A DNA stretch of 64,000 nt from Pelomonas aquatica (GTDB lineage Bacteria > Pseudomonadota > Gammaproteobacteria > Burkholderiales > Burkholderiaceae_C). Within the stretch, counting starts at the first letter, position 1. Every line of letters starts with the position of its first letter. Under the pieces are notes generated by a model, which did no database searches, had not been told where the DNA came from, and saw only the letters and a list, made by a program, of their open reading frames with translations. The stretch spans positions 124,001 to 188,000 of the forward strand of contig NZ_JAPPUW010000006.1 of the NCBI RefSeq assembly GCF_026712205.1, read 5' to 3'. The translations under genes and the position numbers were made by a program. Positions 51,665 through 60,945 of this stretch are shown here, piece after piece.

Positions 51665-52155
51665 AGAAGCCTAAGCCCCTCGCAGCCTTCAATTCGCCGT
51701 TCGAACTGGGCGTTCGGATGGTGTACCTGCTGAACTCGCTGCAGCCGGCCGGCGCCGACTTGCAGAAGCTCGTGCTGCTCGACTACGCGGTCGTGTATTC
51801 GGACGACCTCGGCGGCCCTCCGAGCCTGCACACGCCCGTTCCGTACCGCGGCAGCGAATACCTGAGCCGCCGCGACCTCATCGCGCAAAGCCTGTACCTG
51901 ATGAGCACCCGCGGTCTGGTCGCTGTGGCCATGGATGAGACCGGCATCACGTACTTCGCTGGCGATACCGCCAGAACCATGGTTGGGGCGCTGACGGCAC
52001 CCTATCTGCGTGAATTGGAAGGCCGGTGCCGCTGGGCGGCGGCGACCTTCGCCACGCTCAGCTCGCGAGACATGACCGATAAATTTGCGCAGCAAGGTCA
52101 CCTGTGGGGTGCCGAGTTTGAAGATGCCGGTGCGCGAGGTTTGGCATGGCAATAA
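51661..52155 (+). CDS. ABC-3C middle component (MC2-like)
   Basis: This 164-residue protein has FNSPFELGVRMVYLLNSL, LVLLDYAVVYSDDLGGPPSLHTPVPYR and SRRDLIAQSLYLMSTRGLV. These resemble the winged-helix-like middle components that bridge effector and ATPase in ABC-3C systems; assignment to subtype MC2 is from memory. It overlaps the effector by 4 bp (ATGA) and the ATPase by 10 nt. Confidence 0.8.
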   Translation: MKKPKPLAAFNSPFELGVRMVYLLNSLQPAGADLQKLVLLDYAVVYSDDLGGPPSLHTPVPYRGSEYLSRRDLIAQSLYLMSTRGLVAVAMDETGITYFAGDTARTMVGALTAPYLRELEGRCRWAAATFATLSSRDMTDKFAQQGHLWGAEFEDAGARGLAWQ

Positions 52156-54002
52156 CGCTGGCACGGCTCGCCGCACACGGTCCCGGTCTGGTGCCCGCCA
52201 TCGTTGCGTTCGACGACCACCGCACGCTCATCCGTGGACCCAGCGATACGGGCAAGTCGCACATCTGGGACTGCCTCTGGTTCCTGCTGGGTGGCACAGC
52301 CGCGCCCGAGCAGTTCCCAGAGTCTGAAGGCTACGACTCGCTGGAGCTTGTCTTCCTGCACGGCGAGCACGAGTACGTGGTGCGCAAGGGGTTCGCTGGC
52401 GGCCCGGCCCGTGTGTTCGTACGGTTGGAGGATCGGTGGGTAGAGGACGGTGCGGCCAATCCGCTGGAAGATCTCACCCAGGATGTTGGTGAACTGCTGG
52501 TCAAGCTGTCGGGCGCCGAGGGCAAGAAGGTGCTGCACAAACGCAGCAAGAAGGGCGCGGTCACCGGTGACGACCTGAGGCACTGGTCGCTGGTGTCCCA
52601 GCCCAGCATGATCACCAAGGACCCGACCAAGGGCAAAGGCCATGGCACGGACAAGCGCGTGGCATCCTTCTCGCTCTTCCTGAGCGGCCTCGATGACACC
52701 GCGATCGAGCTTTACAAGAGCAGCGCGCTGAAGGATCAGGCCAAGGGCAAGCTGGCGATCGCCGAGGCAGAACTGGCTCGAGTCAAGGGTCTGATCCCAG
52801 CTGACACTGACCGCGCAGCAGCCGTCGCGGCGCTTGCGCGCGTCGACGAGCGCCTCGAGATGTTCGGCACGCAGCTGCAAGCTCGCTCTTCGGTCCTGAA
52901 GGAACTGCGACAGCGGATCTCCGCCGAGGGTGAAGCGCTTGCAAACGCCTCGACGCAACTGGCCAGCGCGACATCGATGCGCGAGCGTTTCGCGTTGCTG
53001 GACTTGAAGTACTCCAGCGACCTCGCCAGGCTCGGCGCTACTGACGAAGGCATCGCCTTCTTCCAGGCTTTGCCTGAAACGCCCTGCCCGCTTTGCGGCA
53101 CGCCGGTCGAGCAACACGTCGGTCCGGACAGCCTGAAGCCGCGTGCGCCGGCGAAGTATCGCGACGCCATCGCCGCGGAGGCGCAGAAGATCCGCGACCT
53201 GCGTCGCGGGCTTCAGCCTTCCCTGGATCATGAGAAAGCCCGGATCGCGACCGCCACTGCTGAGGTGCAACGACTGTCAGCATCGCTGAAATCGTTGGAA
53301 GAGCAGGAAACGCTTGTTCTGCGTACCGCGGGGCAGGAATTTGATGCTGACCCGCGCGAGCTTGCCGAGTCCCACACCAGGCTGTCCGCCCTGATCGACG
53401 CATTCGACGACGCCAAACGGCTGGAAGGCGACATCGCCCTACTCCAGGAGGAGACGAAGCAGAAGCGGACCGCACTTGTTCGCAACGTCGGCACTCACGG
53501 CGATGCCGTCGGCGCGCTGGCCTGCCAGATGCTCAACGACTGGGGCTTCACGTCGATCAAGACAGTCCACGTGGATGCTGTCGCGTGCGACCTGGTCATC
53601 GATGGCCGCCGGCGGCTCAGCTATGGCGCAGGCAAGCGCGGCATCTTCCACTCGGCGCTGAGCATCGCGCTAATGCAGCATGCGCTCAAGGAAGGCCACC
53701 CTCACCTCGGCGTGGTCGTGCTGGATTCGCCGTTGAAGGCATATGCGCAGAAGGAGTCGGCTGATACCGACCGGGATATTCCGATGGCAACGGTCAATGC
53801 CAGCTTCTACGCCTGGCTGTCGCGCTTCAACGGCCCGGGGCAGGTCATCGTGCTGGAGAACGAGGCTGTGGATGCCGCCACGGCTCGCGCGCTGAATGCA
53901 ATTGAGTTCACCGACGACCACACCCGCGGACGTCAAGGGCTCTATCCGCCCAGGCAGGTCACCGGTCAAGCAGCGCCCAAGCCGGCGGACGACAGCATCT
54001 AG
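52146..54002 (+). CDS. ABC-3C SMC/Rad50-like ATPase, full length
   Basis: 618 residues. Walker A GPSDTGKS (31-38), long coiled-coil arms, a CPLCGTP zinc-hook-like CxxC at 314-320, a basic segment near the hook, and the C-terminal ATPase half with VVLDSPL near residue 535. It resembles RecN/Rad50-type ATPases more than SMC because of length. Third gene of the ABC-3C operon. It converges on the ZIP gene at 54054 as in the left copy, with 51 bp between stops. Confidence 0.9.
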   Translation: MAITLARLAAHGPGLVPAIVAFDDHRTLIRGPSDTGKSHIWDCLWFLLGGTAAPEQFPESEGYDSLELVFLHGEHEYVVRKGFAGGPARVFVRLEDRWVEDGAANPLEDLTQDVGELLVKLSGAEGKKVLHKRSKKGAVTGDDLRHWSLVSQPSMITKDPTKGKGHGTDKRVASFSLFLSGLDDTAIELYKSSALKDQAKGKLAIAEAELARVKGLIPADTDRAAAVAALARVDERLEMFGTQLQARSSVLKELRQRISAEGEALANASTQLASATSMRERFALLDLKYSSDLARLGATDEGIAFFQALPETPCPLCGTPVEQHVGPDSLKPRAPAKYRDAIAAEAQKIRDLRRGLQPSLDHEKARIATATAEVQRLSASLKSLEEQETLVLRTAGQEFDADPRELAESHTRLSALIDAFDDAKRLEGDIALLQEETKQKRTALVRNVGTHGDAVGALACQMLNDWGFTSIKTVHVDAVACDLVIDGRRRLSYGAGKRGIFHSALSIALMQHALKEGHPHLGVVVLDSPLKAYAQKESADTDRDIPMATVNASFYAWLSRFNGPGQVIVLENEAVDAATARALNAIEFTDDHTRGRQGLYPPRQVTGQAAPKPADDSI

Positions 54003-54053
54003 TCGTTGGTGGCGCCGACCATCCAGGTCGACTCTTCGACCTTCGGCGCGGCG

Positions 54054-54791
54054 TCACACCATCATTTCGATCATCAACAGCGCCAGGAAGCCTACGAAGA
54101 ACATCGACGTCAGCAACGGCGTCTCATCGACTTCATGCGCCTCGGTCAGCAGTTCCTCCGTGACCAGATCCAGCAGCGCCGCGACGCCGAACGACAGCAC
54201 GCCATCCAGCAGATTGGCACTGGCGCTGGCCAGGAAGTAGGCTCCGATCCCCGCGCCTGCCATCAACAGCACCGCAAATGTGATCGTGGTCGCCAACACC
54301 AGGCGCCGCGCGTTCGGTCCGCGCATTGCTGCTGCGGTCGCCACGCCGAGGAACAGCACCTCCAGGGTCATCGCAATCGTGATCAGAAGTCCCTGTCGCT
54401 CGCCCGCTGCAAAGCTCACGCCGATCAGGAGCCCGTCCAGCGCAATGTCCAGCGCCGAGGCCAGCAACAAACTCGTCGGGAGTGCCAGCGGCGTTGCCTT
54501 CTCTTCACGTTCCTCCAGCCGACGCGCGAACGCCTTGAGCAGGAGCATCGCGATCACGCCGAGTGCGAAGCCGCCCAGCGTCACCCATGGAAGCCTGCGG
54601 TGCACCACATCCGGCAACAGCTCGGTCGCCAGCGCCGCGAACAACACGCCGGCGGCGATGTGCTGGACGGCGCTCTGCACCTTGGGGCCCGGCGTGCGGA
54701 TCGCATCGGCCAGCCCGCCAACCACCACCGCAACTGCCGGCACCGCAGCAAACGTCATGACGCCGGCCAGGGAAATGGGCTGTGCAGTCAT
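54054..54791 (-). CDS. ZIP-family-like metal transporter (right copy)
   Basis: Paralogue of 1860-2597, same length and helix pattern (QHIAAGVLFAALATE; DIALDGLLIGVSF). The ATG at 54791 overlaps the upstream stop by 4 bp, exactly as in the left copy. Differences are scattered, mostly in loops. Confidence 0.82.
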   Translation of the reverse strand: MTAQPISLAGVMTFAAVPAVAVVVGGLADAIRTPGPKVQSAVQHIAAGVLFAALATELLPDVVHRRLPWVTLGGFALGVIAMLLLKAFARRLEEREEKATPLALPTSLLLASALDIALDGLLIGVSFAAGERQGLLITIAMTLEVLFLGVATAAAMRGPNARRLVLATTITFAVLLMAGAGIGAYFLASASANLLDGVLSFGVAALLDLVTEELLTEAHEVDETPLLTSMFFVGFLALLMIEMMV

Positions 54792-55276
54792 GCAGCCTGC
54801 CTCCGGTTCCAGGTCAGCGGCACCAGCAACCACATTGCGCCGATCAGCGCGCCGATGGCGGCAGCTGCCACGTTGCCGACCATATGGCCGAGCACCTCAG
54901 AAAGCACAAACTGTGTTGCCAGCACCAGCGCGATCGCCAGGAAGGCTGCACCGACCAGCATCTGTCGGCTCGCCCTGGCCTTGAAGTTCGCCCGCTGACG
55001 CAGAGGTCGCATCAAGCGGTGCTGAACGGCCGGCGCCGTGAAGAGCACCAGCGCCGCAACAGACAGCAGGAATGTGGCCAGGAAGACGTTCTTCTCGGCC
55101 TGCACGATGTTGCGGAAGCCAGGCGCGAACGGCACCGCGATCAGGAATGCGGACAGCAGCTGAGCCGTAGGAAGCAGCACCCGCAGCTCACCCAACATGT
55201 CTGTCAGGTCGCCGTCATCGTCATCCAGGGATTCGTCCGTCGGCGAGCGCTGGCGTTGCGGATCAGGCATCGTCAT
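54788..55276 (-). CDS. DUF6328-like membrane protein (right copy)
   Basis: 162 residues, paralogue of 2594-3082 with a different N-terminal 17 residues but the same DDDDGDLTD and LGELRVLLPTAQ blocks. It starts 7 nt after the P-type ATPase stop. Confidence 0.75.
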   Translation of the reverse strand: MTMPDPQRQRSPTDESLDDDDGDLTDMLGELRVLLPTAQLLSAFLIAVPFAPGFRNIVQAEKNVFLATFLLSVAALVLFTAPAVQHRLMRPLRQRANFKARASRQMLVGAAFLAIALVLATQFVLSEVLGHMVGNVAAAAIGALIGAMWLLVPLTWNRRQAA

Positions 55277-55283
55277 GGCCGCC

Positions 55284-57998
55284 TCACGCCTTCAGCTCAG
55301 CAGGCTTCGCCGCCTCAGCCACCTTCGTGCTCTTGTCAAACGGCTTGTATGCCAGCAGTCTCAGCGCGTTGAAGACCACCAGCAGTGTCGATCCTTCATG
55401 GAAGATGACTGCGGTACCGATGCTCAGGCCCATGATCGTCGACGGGATCAGCACCGCCACCACGCCCAGGCTCACCCACAGGTTCTGCTTGATCACGCGG
55501 CTCGTGCTTCGCGAGAGACCCACCGCGAAGGGCAACTGCGCCAGATCGTCAGCCATGAGCGCGACGTCTGCGGTTTCCAACGCTACGTCGGAGCCAGCAG
55601 CACCCATCGCGATGCCGACCGTCGCGTTGGCCATGGCCGGCGCGTCATTGACGCCATCGCCCACCATCGCCACCTTCCCGTGTTCGGTGCGCAGCTTCTT
55701 GATCTCCTCGACCTTCTGCTCGGGCATGAGGTCGCCACGCGCCTCGGTCAGACCCACCGTCTGTGCGACCGCCTCCGCCACCTTCTGGTTGTCGCCGGAG
55801 ATCATGATCAAGCGCTCGATGCCGAGCTTGCGCAGCTCCGCCATGACTTCGCCGGCGACCGGACGCGGGGTGTCCATCACCCCGATGACACCGAGGAACT
55901 GGCTGCCCTTGCGCACGATCATCGTCGTGCGGCCGTCAGCCACGAGCTTTTTGTTCGCCTCGTCGACGGCCGCAGGGACCTTCGAGTCGGGCAATTCGGT
56001 GAACAACACCGGCTTGCCAATATGCACGGTGTCCCCCCCGAGCTGCGCCTGCACGCCGCGGCCGGTGATGCTCTTCACGTCGGAGGCCTGCACGAGATTT
56101 GCTTTGTCACCCAGACGCTCCTTGGCTCCGGTGACGATGGCCGCTGCCAACGGGTGATCGCTGTGCTCTTCGACGGCCAGCGCGACCGCGAGCAGCTCCT
56201 CTTCCGGGACACCTTGAGCTGGCACCACATCGATCAACTTCGGCTTGCCCTCTGTCAGCGTGCCCGTCTTGTCGAAAGCGATCGACGTGAGCGTGCCCAG
56301 GTTCTCCAGCGGCCCGCCACCCTTGACCAGCACGCCGCCGCGCGCCGCACGTGCCACGCCACTCAGCACCGCGCTAGGAACTGAAATCGCCAGCGCGCAT
56401 GGACTCGCCGCCACCAGCACAGCCATCGCGCGGTAGAACGTCTGTGAGAACGGCTCGTCGATGACGAAGCCTGCACAGAGCAGCAACCCGACGAGTGCGA
56501 GCACGGACGGCACGAAGATGCGCTCGAACTTCTCGGTGAACTGCTGGGTTGGCGACCTCTGGGCTTCGGCCTCCGTCACCATCTTGATGACGCGCGCCAT
56601 CGTCGACTGGTCCGACTTGCGCGCGACCATCACGTCCATCGCGCCAGCGCCATTGATGGTGCCGGCGAAGACACGGTTCTCAGCCGCGACGCGCTCGAAG
56701 TTGCCAATCGCCGCCTTGCCATCCTCAACCGGTCGCTTGTCTACGGGGACGCTCTCTCCCGTGACCGGCGCCTGGTTGACGCTAGAGGTTCCAACGACGA
56801 CCACGCCGTCTGCGGGCAGCCGCTCGTTGGGCTTCACGACGACGACATCGCCTACCTGGAGTTGCTCGAGCGGCACCACTTCAGTCTTGGAGTCGCGACG
56901 CACGGTTGCCGTGTCCGGCGCCAGTTTGGCGAGCGCCTCGATCGCGCGCCGAGCACGGCCCATCGCGTAGTGCTCCAGCGAGTGGCCCAGGCTGAACAGG
57001 AACAGCAGCAGCGCGCCTTCACCCCACGAACCAAGGGCTGCGGCACCAGCTGCGGCCACCAGCATCAAGGTGTCGATCTCAAATCGCTTCGCGCGGAGGT
57101 TCTCGATGGCCTCCCTCACTGTATAGAAACCACCAAAGAAGTAAGAGACGACGTAACACGCTGTGGGCAGCCACTCGGGACTGGTGCCGGCGCGGCCAAA
57201 CAGCCAGCCGGCCAGCAAGAACGCTCCTGACAGGAAAGCAAAGATCAGCTCGGTCTTCTCCCCGAACAGACCGCCGTGCTCATGGCTGTGTTCTCCGCCC
57301 TTCTCGCCGTTGTCGTGGGAATGACCGGCATGGCCCTTCTCATCGTGCTTGTGCGGCCGGCCCTTGCCTTCGTCCCTGTGATCGTGACTGGCCTTTGGGT
57401 CGTGATCATGGTCGCTGTGGTCGTGCCCGGCGTGCTCGTCGTTGGCCGCGTTTGGATCCTTCGCGGTCGCTTGGGAAGACCCAACCGTCGCGGCAGCCAC
57501 GGGCTGAAAGTTTTGCCCTGGTGCGAACACCTTTGACGCACCAATTCCTTTGTCGGTCGTGATGTCCAGTGACGTCAGACGCTGGTGGAGTTTCGCCTCA
57601 TCGATCCGTGTGCGGTCGAGCTCGATTCGCACCACGCCACCAGGCGAAACGTCCGCCTCGATGACACCGTCCAAAGTTCTGAGCTGCTCCGCCACGCGTT
57701 GCGCAAACCGCGCATGCATGGGTAGATTGACCCGCCCCAGAATGTGCGAGAAGCGGTCGGTGAGGCTTAGTCCTTCGGAAGTGATCAGCTCTCGGAGCCG
57801 GCCCAATGAGATCACGTTCGGGTCGTAGTGCACGCATAACTGGGGCCTGCCTTCAGGGACGCCCGTGACGTGCGCCTCGTCGATACCCGGTCGGCCAACC
57901 AGTTTGTCCTGCAGCCGTTTCACGCAGGGATCGTCGGTGCCGTGGATACCGGGAAGCACCAAAGGGAGGTCAAGCCGTAGCTTCTGGGATTCGCTCAT
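55284..57998 (-). CDS. czcP: P1B-4-type heavy-metal ATPase with His-rich linker (right copy)
   Basis: 904 residues, with SPC and HEGST metal-site motifs, DKTGTLT and GDGVNDAP as in the left copy. The His-rich region (about 170-240) differs in repeat number and order (DHDHDPKASHDHRDEGKGR), showing that low-complexity drift exceeds drift in the catalytic core. Intergenic DNA upstream is 160 bp, similar in length to the left copy. Confidence 0.92.
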   Translation of the reverse strand: MSESQKLRLDLPLVLPGIHGTDDPCVKRLQDKLVGRPGIDEAHVTGVPEGRPQLCVHYDPNVISLGRLRELITSEGLSLTDRFSHILGRVNLPMHARFAQRVAEQLRTLDGVIEADVSPGGVVRIELDRTRIDEAKLHQRLTSLDITTDKGIGASKVFAPGQNFQPVAAATVGSSQATAKDPNAANDEHAGHDHSDHDHDPKASHDHRDEGKGRPHKHDEKGHAGHSHDNGEKGGEHSHEHGGLFGEKTELIFAFLSGAFLLAGWLFGRAGTSPEWLPTACYVVSYFFGGFYTVREAIENLRAKRFEIDTLMLVAAAGAAALGSWGEGALLLFLFSLGHSLEHYAMGRARRAIEALAKLAPDTATVRRDSKTEVVPLEQLQVGDVVVVKPNERLPADGVVVVGTSSVNQAPVTGESVPVDKRPVEDGKAAIGNFERVAAENRVFAGTINGAGAMDVMVARKSDQSTMARVIKMVTEAEAQRSPTQQFTEKFERIFVPSVLALVGLLLCAGFVIDEPFSQTFYRAMAVLVAASPCALAISVPSAVLSGVARAARGGVLVKGGGPLENLGTLTSIAFDKTGTLTEGKPKLIDVVPAQGVPEEELLAVALAVEEHSDHPLAAAIVTGAKERLGDKANLVQASDVKSITGRGVQAQLGGDTVHIGKPVLFTELPDSKVPAAVDEANKKLVADGRTTMIVRKGSQFLGVIGVMDTPRPVAGEVMAELRKLGIERLIMISGDNQKVAEAVAQTVGLTEARGDLMPEQKVEEIKKLRTEHGKVAMVGDGVNDAPAMANATVGIAMGAAGSDVALETADVALMADDLAQLPFAVGLSRSTSRVIKQNLWVSLGVVAVLIPSTIMGLSIGTAVIFHEGSTLLVVFNALRLLAYKPFDKSTKVAEAAKPAELKA

Positions 57999-58158
57999 GG
58001 GCGGCTTCGCTTTCTTGCAGTGCGGCGGCCAGCCCTTTAGAGAGGTGGTCTGGCTGCCTGTTGGTCAGACCTGCCTCGGCCAACGGCCGCGAGGTCCATC
58101 TGCTGCGCCGGGTAGAAACCTCCGGCGGCCTGCCCGTCGCCTTGGCGTCGGACTTAGA

Positions 58159-58524
58159 TCAAGTCAGCTCAGCCCATTTAGGGCGCTCGATGGAAGGCAC
58201 CAACAGTCTGGAATGGTCCCGCCGTACGGTCGGCACCTCGTGTGCGACCTGGTCTGCGCTCAGCAGGAACTGCGTTTCTGAGACGAAGGTCACGCAGCTC
58301 ATGTGGCAGGCGATGCAGTCGGCGTCATCGCCACCGACCTGCTCGGTCTTCTCGACCGATGCATCGGCTGCCTTGCCGGCTTTGCCGGCGTGCTTGTGCG
58401 CGTGGTGTCCGAAGTGGCTCACGTCGACACCTTGCTCGTGCTGACAGTAGCCCGCGGCTGCGCCCCAGACAAACTGGAAAGGCAGCACCGCGAGCAAGAA
58501 GATCAGTAGAGCTTTTCGCACCAA
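58159..58524 (-). CDS. czcI: CzcI-like periplasmic protein (right copy)
   Basis: 121 residues, signal peptide ending FQFVWGAAAGYCQHE, HFGHHAHKHAG patch and CIACHM as in 5958-6320. The C-terminal half differs more (SCVTFVSETQFLLS). Located between the small membrane protein and the P1B-4 ATPase. Confidence 0.85.
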   Translation of the reverse strand: MVRKALLIFLLAVLPFQFVWGAAAGYCQHEQGVDVSHFGHHAHKHAGKAGKAADASVEKTEQVGGDDADCIACHMSCVTFVSETQFLLSADQVAHEVPTVRRDHSRLLVPSIERPKWAELT

Positions 58525-58553
58525 ATAATCCTAGCAGTGGCAGCTGTAGGAGG

Positions 58554-58745
58554 TCACCGCTTTTGACGCGCCCGCCGACGCTGCTCTCTGCGCTGTTCCC
58601 TACGCTGCTCCTTCTTCACCCTGTCTTGGCGCAGAAAGTAGATGAGCATCACCAGGGAAATGATGATCACGGCGATGGAGCCACCAAAGATATAGGTCGC
58701 CATGGCCGGATGGCGCTCTCGCAGGTGTTCGAAGAAGGTCAGCAT
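58554..58745 (-). CDS. Small single-span membrane protein with basic tail (right copy)
   Basis: 63 residues, same length as 6353-6544: MLTFFEHLRERHP start, one helix, and an Arg-rich tail (EQRREQRREQRRRARQKR). Conservation of both charge pattern and gene position supports a real protein linked to CzcS or CzcI. Confidence 0.7.
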   Translation of the reverse strand: MLTFFEHLRERHPAMATYIFGGSIAVIIISLVMLIYFLRQDRVKKEQRREQRREQRRRARQKR

Positions 58746-58776
58746 GGCTGGCTCCTATCGACGGATGCGGCCCGAC

Positions 58777-60168
58777 TCATGACACCCTCCGGGAAGTCCT
58801 TGACGTCGCAGCATCCTTGCCGTCCGACGCACCTGGGTCTTCCAGCGTGAAGCAGATGTACGTCCCGTTTTCCGATGAAGTTGCAGTGGCGGTGCCCCCG
58901 TGCATACGAGCGATCGCTGCGACGATAGACAAGCCCAACCCATGGTTTCGATCTGCATTGGTACGAGAGGGATCGACGCGGTAGAACCGATCAAACAGCC
59001 GCGGAAGGTGCTCTGCCAGGATGGCCGGCCCGTCGTTGTGGACCCCAATCGAAACATGGCGCACATCGGAGCGGGCGATACGCACCTCGATCAGTGAACC
59101 TGGCGTTGCGTAGCGGCAAGCATTGCTCAGTAGATTCGAGACTGCCCGGCGCACAAGCCCTGTGTCCACGGCAGCGCGCGCATCTCCCAGGATTTCGACC
59201 CGAAGATCCGCTTCCTCAAGCACGACGTCGTAGTAGTCCGCGACTTCCGCGGCAAGGTCCGCCAAGCTCATTGGCAACGAGCGACGCGCCGGCGTACCAC
59301 GCTCGGCATGCGAAAGGAACAGCATGTCCGCCACGATGGTTGCGATCCGGCGCAGCTCTTCCAGGTTGGACGCCAGGGTGTCGTGAAGCTCGGCCGCAGT
59401 GCGTGGGCGCCGTAGGGCGACCTCGCAGCTCCCGATCAAGATGGACAGCGGATTGTTCAGCTCGTGCGCAACGTCCGCATTGAAGGCTTCCATCTGCTGG
59501 TAAGCCATCTGCAGCCTGTCGAGTAGCGCGTTGAACTGCAGCAGCAGCGACTGCACCTCCTCCGGTTGCCCAGTGGCGTCCAGCCGCTGATCCAGCCGGC
59601 TTGCGTCCAGCTCGGAGGTACGCCGTGCCAGCGCGTTGAGTGGCGCTAGGCCTCGCTTGACCAGCACGAAGCCGGTGGCGGACACCGCGAACGTGCCAAC
59701 GAGCGCAGCGGTCAGAAGCGTCCACCACAGCCGGCTCAGCAGTGACTCGTCCTTGCTGACGTCGTAGATCAGCTCTGCCTGCCCTGCCCCACCCAGTTCC
59801 TGAGGAAGCTGGACGGGGAAGCTCAGCCGCTTGCTCATTGATTCCAGGCGTTTGGGATTGTCCTTCTCGAATACCGCAGCATGGTTCTGCTGTCGGACCA
59901 CCAACGACAGATCGTCGTGGCCGGCCAGGAAATCACTCATCAGGTGTTTGATGCCCGGGATGTCATGGACCTCTTGACCTTCCTTGAGCAGCCGCTCGAC
60001 AGCGGTGCGCTTCTTCAGGAGCATGTCGTCCTGGCGGCCCGCTAACGTCAGCGCGATGACGAGATAAACCGCGCCGCAGACCAGGCTCAGGCCGAGCAGG
60101 GTCTGAAGCGCAAACTGCCGTGAGAGTCGAGCCCGAAGGCTCGTGGCGGCATTGGCTGGCGCGCTCAT
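58777..60168 (-). CDS. czcS: Heavy-metal sensor histidine kinase (right copy)
   Basis: 463 residues, same domains as 6575-7966 with DVAHELNNPLS and LGLSIV motifs. Starts differ (MSAPANAATSL), the rest aligns closely. Overlaps czcR by 4 bp. Two intact kinase-regulator pairs in one genome region raise the possibility of cross-talk. Confidence 0.92.
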   Translation of the reverse strand: MSAPANAATSLRARLSRQFALQTLLGLSLVCGAVYLVIALTLAGRQDDMLLKKRTAVERLLKEGQEVHDIPGIKHLMSDFLAGHDDLSLVVRQQNHAAVFEKDNPKRLESMSKRLSFPVQLPQELGGAGQAELIYDVSKDESLLSRLWWTLLTAALVGTFAVSATGFVLVKRGLAPLNALARRTSELDASRLDQRLDATGQPEEVQSLLLQFNALLDRLQMAYQQMEAFNADVAHELNNPLSILIGSCEVALRRPRTAAELHDTLASNLEELRRIATIVADMLFLSHAERGTPARRSLPMSLADLAAEVADYYDVVLEEADLRVEILGDARAAVDTGLVRRAVSNLLSNACRYATPGSLIEVRIARSDVRHVSIGVHNDGPAILAEHLPRLFDRFYRVDPSRTNADRNHGLGLSIVAAIARMHGGTATATSSENGTYICFTLEDPGASDGKDAATSRTSRRVS

Positions 60169-60848
60169 GGCCGGTCCTCCATCACGTAGCCCATGCCCCT
60201 CACGGTGTGCAGCAACGGCTTGTCGAACGGCTGGTCTAGCTTCGACCGCAGACGGCGAACGGCCACCTCGACCACGTTCGTCTCGCTGTCAAAGTTCATG
60301 TCCCAGACCTGTGCGGCGATCTCCGTGCGCGACAGGACGTGTCCCTTGCGTCGGAGCAACAGAATGACCAAGCTGAACTCCTTGGGCGTCAACTCCAGGC
60401 GATGTCCAGCTCGCATTGCCTTGCGGCGCACCGTGTCGACCTCGAGATCGCCTAGGCGCAGCACCAGCGATTCAGCGTCGGCTCGCATACCGCTTCCCCG
60501 GCGCAGCAGCACCTGGACACGGGCAACCAACTCAGAAAACGCAAACGGCTTGATCAGATAGTCGTCCGCCCCTGCTTGCAGACCGCGCACCCGGTCCTCG
60601 ATCTGGCCCCGAGCCGTCAGCATCAGAACCGGAACCGACCGCGTATGGCGCAGCGCCGAGAGGACCGCCATCCCGTCGATGCCCGGAAGCATCCAATCGA
60701 GGATGACGAGGTCGTACTCGTTCACGGACGCCATGTGGAGTCCGTCGACACCGGTGTGGGCCACCTCGACTTGGTAACCCTCCTCGGTGAGTCCTTTGCG
60801 CAGGTAAGCGGCCGCCTTGACTTCGTCTTCGACGACCAGGATCTTCAT
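60165..60848 (-). CDS. czcR: OmpR-family metal response regulator (right copy)
   Basis: 227 residues from the ATG at 60848, with phosphoacceptor Asp51 in VILDWMLPG and the same winged-helix tail. The receiver domain is almost unchanged from 7963-8646; the linker (SGMRADAESLVLRL) differs. Confidence 0.92.
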   Translation of the reverse strand: MKILVVEDEVKAAAYLRKGLTEEGYQVEVAHTGVDGLHMASVNEYDLVILDWMLPGIDGMAVLSALRHTRSVPVLMLTARGQIEDRVRGLQAGADDYLIKPFAFSELVARVQVLLRRGSGMRADAESLVLRLGDLEVDTVRRKAMRAGHRLELTPKEFSLVILLLRRKGHVLSRTEIAAQVWDMNFDSETNVVEVAVRRLRSKLDQPFDKPLLHTVRGMGYVMEDRP

Positions 60849-60895
60849 GAGACCCCGCAGCCTTGCGGCCACCCTCCGATCAGGAGGCCCTGGGC

Positions 60896-60929
60896 CGCGG
60901 TGAAACGGCCTTTCAGCCGCCGCACCGCG
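60896..60929 (-). promoter_or_regulatory. Compound hairpin between czcA and czcR (right copy)
   Basis: Outer arms CGCGGTG (60896-60902) and CACCGCG (60923-60929) enclose inner arms CGGC and GCCG. The sequence differs from 8701-8720 while the ability to fold is kept in the same gap, which suggests the structure matters more than the sequence. Confidence 0.5.
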
Positions 60930-60945
60930 AAGTGCGACTGTGCGT

